Translations under genes and position numbers: made by a program
In this document: one piece after another, positions 34,801 to 44,695 of the stretch
How positions within the stretch are numbered: position 1 is the first letter of the stretch
Layout of the letters: every line of letters starts with the position of its first letter
The notes under the pieces: generated by a model
What the model was told of the DNA's origin: nothing
What the model saw: the letters and a program-made list of their open reading frames with translations, nothing else
Database searches by the model: none
Assembly: GCA_019096065.1 (NCBI GenBank)
Contig: JAGUCH010000004.1
Span: 8,618,001-8,682,000 of the forward strand
Length of the DNA: 64,000 nucleotides
Source of the DNA: Paracyclopina nana
Taxonomy: Eukaryota; Arthropoda; Copepoda; Cyclopoida; Cyclopettidae
Direction of reading: 5' to 3'

Positions 34801-34990
34801 TGGGACCATTCAGCCCATTCAGTGAAAAAGCATCCTGGAGGACAGGGCTGGACCTCGCAGGGCTCTGTCCTCCGCCCTGATTCCTGGCACCCTTCGCTAT
34901 TTGAATTGAGGGAACACTTGGCCGTGAATATTGTCCTCTCTCCCGGGCCACACTTGACTGAGCAGTCCGATCTGGCCATAACGTAGTCAT
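31824..34990 (-). CDS. TSP1 and LDLa ectodomain joined to an XK-like multi-pass membrane region (5' end missing)
   Basis: Eleven exons on the minus strand: 34990-34621, 34560-34260, 34210-34012, 33943-33565, 33476-33263, 33222-33142, 33093-32918, 32855-32514, 32456-32248, 32197-32120 and 32065-31824. They keep frame over 863 residues. Domains in order: a partial thrombospondin type 1 repeat (DCSVKCGPGERT ... CEVQPCPP), a full one (FTEWAEWSHCSHAC ... RPCEPYVPFC), an unknown domain (exon 2), an LDL-receptor class A module with its acidic CDDHSDEE site, one membrane helix, a cytosolic domain (exon 4) and about seven further hydrophobic segments. The motif ETLIDGMPQTIINTSYF resembles the E-x-x-PQ core of XK-related scramblases. 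The first exon with signal peptide was not found. The 40 bp intron between 33223 and 33262 is the weakest join. Function unknown: a cell-surface receptor or scramblase-like protein is inferred. Confidence 0.75.
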
Positions 34991-36044
34991 CTGGAAGCAA
35001 ATCATTTTAAGCCATTGTTCGTGCACTTCATTGCTGACGGTGTTCAGCGCAGCCATTTGCCGTCAAGAAAGAAATAGCGCGCACCCTCTCAAACGCAACC
35101 CGCGAGCGTCGCTCCGATTCCCGGTCAAGTGAACAACAGTCTTTAGCGAGTTGGCGACGCGCTGAGGTGCGAACGGTGCGCTTCTGTTTTGAGGACTTTG
35201 AGCTCCGCCACGATTTGGGGTCAAGCCGGGACAGCGCGAGCTCAGAGATGCCTTATCGGTGCGCGTCGCACCGATTCACCGTCAACAAAACTAGCATACA
35301 ACGACCCGCCTGGAAGTTAACGGTGAGCTCCGCTCCGGTAAGCGGTCAATGAGCTTGGTGCGCTTAGCGAAGTGCTCTATTTTGATATTCGGATCTATAG
35401 CAAACCAAGTTCACGTTAATACTTGATTGCTTGCGCTGCGCCGATTTAGTTGTCGAAGCCGCCACAGATGGCGTTAGATGCTTGGCGCTCATAAAGCCAT
35501 TTGATTACGTAATGATCTAAACTAAACCTAAATTGCAATTTTGAACTTTTTCTGTAGTGAATTCCTGAAATTATTACGACACAGCAAGAAATTGCGAAAA
35601 GGGAAAAAAATTGCGAAAAGGGAAAAAAATAACTCCTAAAAGATATCTGTAGTGGCTGAATATTCGTTTGTCTGCATTTATGTGAGTGAGAATGACAACC
35701 TTTTTTATGGTAATTTGAGACCATTTTTTGGATTTTTTGCTTTTTTCGGGCCTGATCTACTTCAATGGTGTTGGAAAGATTGTAATGTAACCTTTTATTA
35801 CTATGACTATTTATGAAAGAATCAAGAAAAAGTGGAAACTTCTCAGAACCCACTTCATACGCCAATATTTGGTGTTCGAATTTTAGCAGCGCCCCCTAGC
35901 GCCGCAACTGGGCTTAAAACAAAGCTTACACCAAGCAATCAAGTATTGATGGGATTAAAGAGCGCTGCTCTGTAAGTCCAACCGTGAATCAAGCCGTTGT
36001 ACGCCGTCAAGCAAACAACGCGCTGTATTCAAGTAAATTGCTAG
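34991..36044. other. Upstream region of the TSP1/XK-like gene
   Basis: Contains the probable but unresolved first exon and promoter. GC-rich around 35050-35350. A short tandem duplication of GGGAAAAAAATTGCGAAAA-type sequence lies at about 35590-35628. No further gene supported. Confidence 0.45.
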
Positions 36045-37922
36045 GTGGGGGCAAACATTTATTGTTCGTTAATCTAGTTAATTTCCAAAAAGTTGTGTTG
36101 TTTTATCTCCAAAATGTCTAGTTGTATATTGTCCAACCGATTTCACCAAGTAACAAAATGTCCGAACTCACCTAGTTATACTTGTACCCCGAATTTATAG
36201 ATATCTGCGAACTCGACTAGTTGCGTTGTCTCCGAACTAGTCTGGTTACATTTTCTCCGAAATGTCTAAAGCTTTTATCTTAGATCTTTTACTTGCCCAT
36301 GAAGATTACAGAAGAAAAAACAATATTTTTAGACTTTTTTAAATTGCAGTTAACCTCCTCAACTTATATTCATTGATACGAAGCTAAAAAAATGAGTAAT
36401 TCTAGTAAAATTCAAAAAGCATGGAAATTGTAATGGTATATCCACATAGTTAAATGGTTGATCCATGCAGGCATTTGGCGTAATATGCATGTGAATGTGA
36501 ACCCTGCCTTGGATACGCAAAGCCAGTTTATTTTTTTTATAGCTTTCCTTAGCTTTTTATTGGGATCCACCATGAATATGATTTTCGGTCGTCAAAGTAT
36601 GTACATCTAGCCAAAATTTGTGAGTGATTTAACTGCTACATTCTTCGGAGAAAGTACAACTAGCTACACTTGGTCGAACATAAAACATTACTGTCACGAA
36701 ATTTCAGTCGGACAAAATACTACTAGGCGCAAGTCACTGCAGAAATTTTCGGCGATAAAAGGGCCGCCATCATTTTGTCCGAAAATTTGAGTTATAGACA
36801 GCAGTATCATAACAAAGACATACCATCTACCGACTTTTTTGAAGAAACACTTGGGAGTTGAGTTCAAAATCATGCTTTGTTTTGATAAGTCGAGCCACTT
36901 TTTTTAGGGCGGATAATTTTTTTAAATGGTTACTTTTTTTACTAATGCATTGCATCAGGACTCTTAACATCTTGACTAGGTCGACTCGTCCTAATCTTGA
37001 CATTAAGTGTCTCATCAGGGCCATCCACTGTGACAATTCTAGACGGAAGTATGCAAGTTAATTCACTAAACTTATTTTAGTTCTTTCATCATTTGTGCGG
37101 TGGCGCTTATGCTGCTTGCTTCAATGAAAAAGCGGGAAATTCAAATCTAGATTTTAGCGCCAATTTTTTAGTGCTTGAGTGGGAGGAGCCTGTTAATCAG
37201 CTTTACCAGACATGGAATTTTTACTTCAAATTTTGCTTAAATATGGCGTTTTCTACCATCTGACAGCTTTTTCGTGAAACTCACGATTCATAGAACTCTA
37301 CTTTTTTCGTCAGAAGCCCTTCCATAGCATAGTCAGATGTAGAAGAACAGCTGAGATAAGGGGTTGTAGATCATCTTGTGTCTCATGTTTATCATAGCCT
37401 TAAAATCATTCTATTTTACCGTAATGAAGTAATCCTTTTAAAAAATTCAATAAACTTATTTGCTTGGGTCTTTATTTTGAACTACTTCTGGAGCCTCATT
37501 TTTGCTTCTCAATTTTCCCTTTGCCAATACACAATACCAGAGGGTTTTTTTTATCATTGTCACGCTTGTTGTTTACTTATGTTAAGGCTTACAATAATGA
37601 TAGATGGAACTCCATATAAGGCAAATTTGGTCATCTCAATTCGGAGATTGTACAACTAGAATAGTTCGGACATTTTATCTCTAGGCAAACCATTTCGGAG
37701 ATTAGTTTCGAACAACTAGGCAAGTTCGGACATTTTACAACAGTGCTTAATAATTGGTCGCGGATATACATAGCACAACTAAACTTTTCGGAGATAAAAC
37801 TTCTCTACTTTTTGGAGATTTCAAAAACTTGATTTTCGGACAAAAAATGTTTCCCCGATAAATGTACTCCACTTTTCGGACATTTTACACCTAGATTTTC
37901 GTAGAAAAAATGTTTCCCTCGC
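36045..37922. mobile_element. Large diverged palindromic element with iterated TCCGA/CTAGTT motifs
   Basis: The left part repeats TCCGAACT, CTAGTT and CTCCGAAATGTC (36100-36270), while the right part carries the complements GTTCGGACATTTT, CGGAGATAAAAC and CAACTAGGC (37640-37900). The ends (GGGGGCAAACATTT at 36047 and AAATGTTTCCCTC near 37908) are inverted copies. The interior has no credible gene. The arms are too diverged for a recent insertion. An old foldback or TIR element is the best reading. Confidence 0.5.
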
Positions 37923-38190
37923 GTTTTTTCCATCAAACAATGCGTGCACTTTTATAGACGCGAACAAAGAACCCGATAGCCTAGGTGCAGGAACCGGTTA
38001 AATTATTTAGATATGTCACAATTCAGGCTTGACTTATCTTTATGCATTACCTTCCCTTACAGGATCAGATAGATTTCCCATGTTCGAATTGCTCCTTGCA
38101 TCGAAGTTAGATCCATTGGCAAGTTTCAAAAAAGCGCTAGAAGGGATTCATGGGATTCATTAAAGCAGTTGGATAATCTATTTCGAAATC

Positions 38191-38605
38191 CTACTTGATA
38201 ATTTGTTCAGCTTCATGAGCTGTCAAGTCAACGACCACTTTTGCAATTGTGTCATTAAGGGGAAGTGATGCCTCAGGGTACTTTTGGAAAAAAGAAGGAA
38301 TCACCAGTTGTCCTACAAGATTTGATGTGAATGCTATGTAAGTACAAATTTTGCAGTTTGCTTGCCCGGTTCTCCTTTTTGTCCATAACGCCCATGTTGG
38401 CCAGGCAATCCAGGGAGCCCTGATAGTAATTAGAAATGACAAATATTGCATTTTGGGGCTGCCATTTTTTCTTACCCATTTCTCCTTTATCTCCCTTCAA
38501 ACATTGTCCAATTGTGGTTGAGCTTACCCAGTCTGTGGGTGGAGGAGATGGAATTCCCCACATAAAGGAAAAGTGAAAGCTTAGCAAGGCAAGTGACTTA
38601 AACAT
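38191..38605 (-). CDS. Mini-collagen-like secreted protein
   Basis: Three exons on the minus strand, 38605-38476, 38419-38346 and 38280-38191, give 97 residues. The N-terminus MFKSLALLSFHFSFMWG is a likely signal peptide. About nine uninterrupted Gly-X-Y triplets span the first splice junction (KGDKGEMG then LPGLPGQHGRYGQKGEPGK). A short non-collagenous C-terminus (DTIAKVVVDLTAHEAEQIIK) could nucleate a trimer. The third-exon acceptor (TTTCCAAAAG|TAC) was chosen because it keeps phase; another AG at about 38317 gives a stop in the required phase. This could be a fragment of a larger collagen gene, but the exons have a proper start and stop. Confidence 0.55.
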
Positions 38606-38746
38606 GTTCTTCTTTCAACAAATGTACTTAGTGAGATAATATGTTCTAAGGGCAGCGGATTTCCTACCCTATCATTGCCAAGAAGATCATTACTAATTGT
38701 ACTAGTGGCATGCATCAAGTTTTTATTTATTTCTCAGAATGAATTT

Positions 38747-41043
38747 TTAATGGACAGCTTTGAGGGCAGGTTGGGCGCGCATCGGCTTTTGCCTACTTGA
38801 CGAAGGCCTTGACCTGACGCCTGATGATGGCCTTGAACACAATGCCGCTGTTTCACTTTGAGCTCTCACAGTTGAAGTTGGGATTTTGGTCTTTAGATCG
38901 GCCTTGAAGTGGCTGATTGAAGAAATGCCTCTGGGCTTCAAGGGTCCATTAGTAGAACTTTGTGGATTGAGTTTGGCCTTTAAGGGCCCATCATAAGTAT
39001 TTTGAGGATTGAGTTTGTCCTTTAGAGTTGCCTCGTGAGCCAGTTGATTTTGAGGGCTGACCTTTGACTTGAGAAGGCCCCCATTATTTTGAGGGACTAC
39101 AGCCTTTTTGTTGGCAGCCACAAAACTTCTAGCCAATCTGTCTTGCTCTCTGGTCTTGGTATTTGCAATGTAGTCTGGCCTTTTTCGCCTCAAGGCCTCC
39201 TGCAGCTCTTTTTCCTTGGGCAAAGAGTCTGTCTCAAGATCAATGATGGTGGTAGTGATGTCCTCAATTGCAGGCTGCAACAGCTTTGACCTTCTCACTG
39301 CAGGCGTTGGCCTTGATTCTGGGATGAATGCTGCGGATTTGGGCCTTTGCTTTTGGCCTCCTTCACATTCAATGAAGTAAGCTTGTGGCCTATCCCTGAC
39401 ATAGCAAGCTTTGTCCTTCTTCTCTTGGAATTGCCTCATCAAGGACTGGCCAGTTTGAATGCCCATTGACCTTGAAGTGTATGAAGAGTTTGGCCTTGGC
39501 CTTGGCACCGGCTTGTCTGGACTAACAGGCTCACTGTCACCAGGAATGAACCAAGAATAGGAGGAGGTTGAAGAGGCTGTTGATTCAACAGAGTCACTCA
39601 TGGCTGTACTTGTCCTCATGTTCAGCTTGAACATTTGGGATCCTCCTGAGGATCCTGGATGATCATGAAGGCTTTTAAAAGTGGTCTTCTCATCCTTCTT
39701 CCTAGCTGGCCTTTCTGGGTTGGGCTGTACTTCGGGAGTCCAACATGACCTGGTGGCACTTGTCTTGGGCCTTGACTCAGGGCCAATTTCCGCGGCTTTC
39801 TGAGCAATTTCCTTCTCCATTTTTTCAAGCTTGGCCACCTCTCTCTTGAGTCGCATTGTGTGATACAACCTTTGTTGCTGGAACATTTGGAGAGTCTGCT
39901 CATCAACATTGGATCCGGTTGGCTCTTCGTGGTCCTCATCAATGTTGACCTCCACCAATTGAGGTGTTGAGGGTTTGGGTTCAAGATCAAAAGTTCTCTC
40001 CCTTCTCAAGACTGGCCTGTCTTCTGGATTCATCTTGAAAGAAGAGCCTACAATGGCAGAGACAGGCCGGAGATTTCTTGGCTGGCCAAGGAGTACTTGA
40101 TCAAGCTCACCAATGCTTGACAGCCCTGAAAAATGCATCAAAGCAAATTAATTGACTTTTTTAATAAGTAAGTTATGCTATGTAAGCTTCGAGCAGCTTA
40201 CAAATGAACTGAGACCTGAGAGCATATAGCTTTAAATTAGCTGAGATTTGCCATTCTGAGTAAGCTGATATTCTCAATAAGCTGAGACCTGTTTTCCAGT
40301 CTCAGTGGGCTGAGAGCCAATATTAATGAAGCTGAGAGTCAGCGTTATTACCTTGTCCTTTCTTGAGCTTGCGCTCCTCCTCAAACATCACCCTTGAGAT
40401 GGTCTCAGCCATTCTCCTTTTTTGTCTCAGCTCCTCCTTTGAGTAGCTTGGAGTCGCCAAGAAGTCAACATAGTCTTTCAGTTTCTTGAAAAAGGCCTTT
40501 GTCTGCTCCAAGTTCTGCTCCAAAAGAAGGCTGGATTTGACTCTCATATCTTGGGACAATTCATCCAGATCATGATCCGGCTCCTCTCTTGAAATGGAGT
40601 GGATCAATTTGTTGCTCTGCCCATTGGTCAAGTCTACAAAGAAGCTCACTCCACTGGATTGGCTGTCTGATCTCACATACATGGACTGAGTCATTCTCTC
40701 GCCCTGCTGAGATTTGGTTCTTCTTCCAGATGAGATCCTGGAAAATGTTGTTGGCATTTTGTCAAATCAATTGGAGTAGGTATTCTGTAGTGAGTCAATT
40801 TTGTGTGTACCTTTTGTTGGGAGTCACAATGGCTGACCTGGCCATCATCACATTGTCATCCTTGAGGTCCACAAAAAATGAAATGCTTTTCTGAGAGTCC
40901 ACAGAGGCTCTCGACGTTGTGCTGCTGACCAAGTCATTGTTGTCAGCATTGGCAAAAGCTTGCACTATCTCATCATCAACTTCAGTGGCTTTGTTATTGT
41001 GAGAGCTCGAGCTCAAGCTATCTGAGGAGTTATCATCCTCCAT
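38747..41043 (-). CDS. ALMS-motif protein (ALMS1/C10orf90/CEP295-like, centrosome or cilium)
   Basis: Three exons on the minus strand, 41043-40811, 40737-40352 and 40125-38747, give 665 residues. The stretch LQEALRRKRPDYIANTKTRE (about residues 510-540) matches the ALMS motif of Alstrom syndrome protein 1 and its relatives, which localise to centrosomes, basal bodies and centriole walls. The N-terminal half is acidic and Ser-rich; two related SISFFVDLKD and GVSFFVDLTN blocks open exons 1 and 2. A coiled-coil-like KREVAKLEKMEKEIAQKAAE follows. After the ALMS motif come four imperfect repeats of the type GPLKAKLNPQ. In vertebrate members the ALMS motif is C-terminal; here about 130 residues follow it. 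The family call rests on one motif; partner and exact role are unknown. Confidence 0.72.
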
Positions 41044-41176
41044 GCTAGTATATCTTTTAGAAGCCTTTCTACTTTTGATGTTTGGTCGAAATTACACTTA
41101 ATGGCTACAGCAGCACTTGTATTTTGACTTGTCCATGGCTGTACTAGCGCTGCACAAAGTTTTATTGTGTACTGAA

Positions 41177-41447
41177 CTAGCTGCTTTGCTCCAACTGTGC
41201 TGGAAATGAGTGCACAGTGAGGGAGAAAGCCATGCAGAAATACAGACATGGGGGACTTTTGAAACTTACTCCCAGCATAGAGTGGCCCTTCAAGCAAGGC
41301 TGCTGACAAAGAGAAAGCTGTAGGGACCCTAAACTGAGCTGTCTTCCTATTGAGATCGATGAAAGCCCACACAAACCTTTCTTCAAGGAAAGTTCCACTT
41401 GGATTCCATGAATTTCTGCCACTGCTGCTGCTGCACTTTATGGCCAT
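41177..41447 (-). CDS. Possible two-exon micro-gene (66 residues)
   Basis: ATG at 41447 in a good context (CAAAAATGGCC) opens an exon to 41270 that ends at a strong donor GGGA|GTAAGT in phase 1. TTTCCAG|CACAG at 41199 restores frame for seven more codons to a TAG at 41177, and AATAAA follows at 41166-41161. The product begins MAIKCSSSSGRNSWNPSGTF and contains RFVWAFIDLNRKTAQFRVP. Family not recognised. It could instead be an alternative first exon of the ALMS-motif gene, whose third exon also accepts phase 1. Confidence 0.35.
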
Positions 41448-41520
41448 TTTTGCTTGGTGGCGGCGGCCACCGTTGCAATATCAAGGACAACGCGGCTTTC
41501 ATGTCAATGATTGGAGGGCG

Positions 41521-41868
41521 GGCCGAAGGCCCGCCCTCCACATTTCGCTGTGACCTATGTCGCTCCCCTGTTTGACACCAGGAAATGGGACCAGGATATC
41601 AACAAGGATATAAATGTTGTACCGAATACACTTCCTCTCACCGAAAAAACGAGAAAAAGCACACTTGCCATGCCTGGGGATTGAACCCACATCAGTCAGA
41701 GTACAAGTCCGGCGTTCTACCAATTAGCCACCGAGGGTCCTTCATAATAAATGATTTTTTTTCTTACATATTGAACACTTGTAATTTGAAAAAATGGAAA
41801 GTCCGAAGGCCCGCCCTCCACATTACACTGTGACTTATGTTGCTCCCCTGTTTGAAACTGGAAACTAC
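41521..41868 (+). repeat. Pair of 70 bp direct repeats about 280 bp apart, bracketing a tRNA-like sequence
   Basis: CCGAAGGCCCGCCCTCCACA ... CTGTGAC ... TATGT ... GCTCCCCTGTTTGA occurs at about 41524-41578 and again at about 41804-41856 with few differences. The core GGCCCGCCCTCC recurs near 44442. A tRNA-like sequence (41675-41740, minus) lies between the copies, an arrangement suggestive of SINE fragments or a duplicated insertion. Confidence 0.6.
41675..41740 (-). pseudogene. tRNA-like sequence
   Basis: On the minus strand GGACCCTCGGTGGCTAATTG starts a D-arm with box A (TGGCTAATTGGTAGAACGCC). It is followed by a possible anticodon arm and a perfect T-arm and box B (TGGGTTCAATCCCCA). The acceptor stem does not pair, so it is probably a tRNA-derived SINE part or pseudogene. 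Confidence 0.5.
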
Positions 41869-41896
41869 AAAAACCAAAGACCCACCATGATTCCTT

Positions 41897-42505
41897 GGGA
41901 GAAGTCACTAAGGCCTAAAATAGGGGTAAGTTTTAGGATCTAAAATCATGGTGGGCTTTAAAGTCTACACTTATTTGGCTCTGGGTCTTAAGATCTTAAG
42001 GTTTGGATGCTAAAGCCTAATTCATGGATGTTAACATCTAACCTTATGAGTTTTAAGATCTACATTGTTTTTTTCCTAGTTTTTAAAATCCAGTCGCATG
42101 GTTTTTTAAGACCTTTAAGCTTGGAAAAGTGACTTTCAATAGAAAACTTGCAGGAACTTCATGTTTTAATTTATTCCATAAATATGTATTTTCTCTTCAA
42201 AACGTGAAGAGCCAGTAAAATATAAAACGATATTTTGTGAGCTGATAATATGTGCTTTCCAGTAACAAATATATATTGTGAAAACTTCAATTTCTTGTCA
42301 CTGTCAGTTTTGAAGCTATTAGATCTTAAAATCTTGTTCTTTAGATCTTGAAACCCAGGTACAGCTCAAAACAATTTTTCAACTTACATCTTAGTACCCA
42401 AATCCAAAAAAATGTAGGCTTTAAAACCCATGTTTTAGATCTTAAAACCCACCTGTATTTTAGATCCTAAAACTCACCACATTTTAGGCCTTAGTGACGG
42501 CACCC
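41897..42505. mobile_element. TIR element with iterated AGATCT-type motifs, copy 1
   Basis: The ends are inverted (GTCACTAAGGCCTAAAAT on the left, ATTTTAGGCCTTAGTGAC on the right). The interior consists of many diverged steps of TTTTAAGATCTAAAA-like palindromes. An inverted second copy lies at 47341-47973. No coding capacity. Confidence 0.75.
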
Positions 42506-42599
42506 CTTGTATATCTGATGCTTCTTGTTTGATATTATGTGCTTTTTATGAGCTGACTTGAGCAGCAATTGATTACTTGGATAACCATGACTGACTTAG

Positions 42600-43960
42600 A
42601 TTTACCAGGACATAGGTAGATTTTGGGCAGCCAGGTCCAAGAACTGACTAATCTATTACTTGGTCTTGGTCTTTCAGTTGGTCATGTTCAGCATTGTGAT
42701 CAAAGACACTAGTCAGTCCATGTGGACAGTTGGGACTCCTACCCTTGGATCCACAATGGATCGTCCATGGATAGACTACGACAAATTGGCCTCTCATGGA
42801 CAAAACAAATCGTTCTTGGATCAACTAATTTTACAGATAAGCTTTTCATTGCTGAAACTGTTTTTTTCTAACCTGGCTTCGCTGATGAGCCAATCAAACT
42901 GCCGCTCCTGATCACTTGACAAGTTTCACATGCTACAGTCTTTCCAAATATGCTTGCCCAAAAAGCACCATCTAACAAAAAAGTTTTTCCCTCCAATGGC
43001 TTATAAGAAAAAGGTGCCATGTCAAATTCGCGACTTTTTTGGGATGAGCATGAAAGCGGCATTTTGAACCACTGTGCAACTGTACTTGAACTGACTGGAC
43101 AAATTGTTCTAGAATCAACTATGAAAACATAGTTTTTGGATCGACAAACAGATCATCTTTGGATAGACAAAAGACGGTATGTGCATCAACATGACTAGTC
43201 AGCCTTGGATCGACTGGGAAAACATACCTTTCTTGCATCGACTGAAAATTTCACTTTTCAAGCTTTTCTCAAACTTTTCACTATTTTACATAAAGGAAAA
43301 AAATGGTGATAAAGTCACCGTATTTAAATAAGCTTTTTCAACTTTCAAGCTTTTCAAAATTTGGTTCAAGCAATCCCAAGCTTTGTGCTGTTGTAGCTCA
43401 AGCTTTCAAGCCAAGCAGAAACTCATGCCATCAATAAGCATTAAAATACTGTCTCAAATCTAGCTATACTTTTGCTGTAAGAGTCGAAATTCAGTTGCTG
43501 AGCACTTTCTCCAGCAATGGTAGTCTCTTTTGACAGTCTATCCAAGGATAGTCTGCTCTGCCAGTCTATCCAAGGACAGTATGTTTTTGTCAATCCAGGG
43601 ACAGTTTGTTGCTGCATTCTAACAATTTGGACGGTTTATTTACTACTTCTGAGCAGCCTGCTGTGTGCATATATGGAGCCACATGCTGTACAATATGTTC
43701 TAGCTTTCAATCCAAGTATGATCCATTTTTTGGTGCAGGGACAATCAGTTATGTCAGGCTATCCAGTCACATTTTGTTATAATTGTCCCAGGTCCTGCTA
43801 GGTCATACTAGTCTATCCAAGGACTATCAGTTTCATTGATCCAAGGACTGTTTATCTTCAAAGTTGATCCAGGGACTATGAGTTATGTCTGTCTATCCAA
43901 GGACAATCTGTTGCAGTCTATCTAAGGACAGTATGTCCTAGTTGATCCAAGCATGGCCAC
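42600..43960. repeat. Degenerate interspersed minisatellite (TCCAAGGACAGT family)
   Basis: The motif GTCTATCCAAGGACAGT and variants (GATCCAAGGACTG, AATCCAGGGACAG) recur at irregular 20-40 bp spacing, densest at 43530-43950. Looser, partly inverted forms (GGATCGACTGG, TTGGATCGAC) lie at 42700-43250. Copy 2 of the 150 bp dispersed repeat seen at 19437 is embedded at 42872-43030. No gene is seen. Confidence 0.6.
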
Positions 43961-44695
43961 CCGATAGTTGGTCCTGGTTCTAGCAAACAGTTGGTCCTGG
44001 TATGAGTTCGTCTCAGTTGTTCTATGCACAGGACACAGGTCTTCTTAATATTAGCATATTTGAACCTGAGTGCAACTACTAGTTAAACTGAATATCAAAG
44101 AGAGCGGCAATCTTGGCTAGCTGAGATCAACATGAGCCCTCCAAAATTTGCAAAGGTTGAACTTATTTACTTGGTGAGGTGGAGTGACAGAAAAATTGTC
44201 CTAAAAATCCTAAAAATTGTTCCACCTATGACTTTGACTAGTTTCAACCTTTGCAATCTGCTCAGCAATGTGGGTTCGAAGATTGCCACTCTCTCTTATA
44301 ACAAAGTTGAACTAGCAACTACACATATTGTGACTCAGCTCCATTTAAAAGTGAAGGTTGCTGAAGGAAAAAGCTTTGTGATATGAAGCATGCTTTCCAT
44401 TTTTTTATTTAAATAAAGGGCCACTTTCAAATATTTCCGTAGGCCCGCCCTCCGCTGTCCATTTATGGACGCCTTTACCTAGTTTATTGCTCGAGGTTGC
44501 GTGATTTCAAATTAATAACTTCCGATCGTACCTTGCTTGTCTGGCATAGAATGATTCAATTTTAGTGCGTAATTTCCCTAACTAACAGGCATATCCCTTC
44601 TTTAAGCATACTCCACCCTAATTGGACTACTCACCATAACTTTATTTAAGGATCATCTCTCTCTCTTTTGTTCAGTCATTGGCGGAAGCTCACTG
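43961..44695. other. Repeat-edge sequence and promoter region of the intronless seven-helix gene
   Basis: No supported gene; the plus-strand frame 44132-44386 has no family features. A pyrimidine-rich stretch (CTCTCTCTC) sits at about 44657, close to the start at 44696. Confidence 0.4.
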
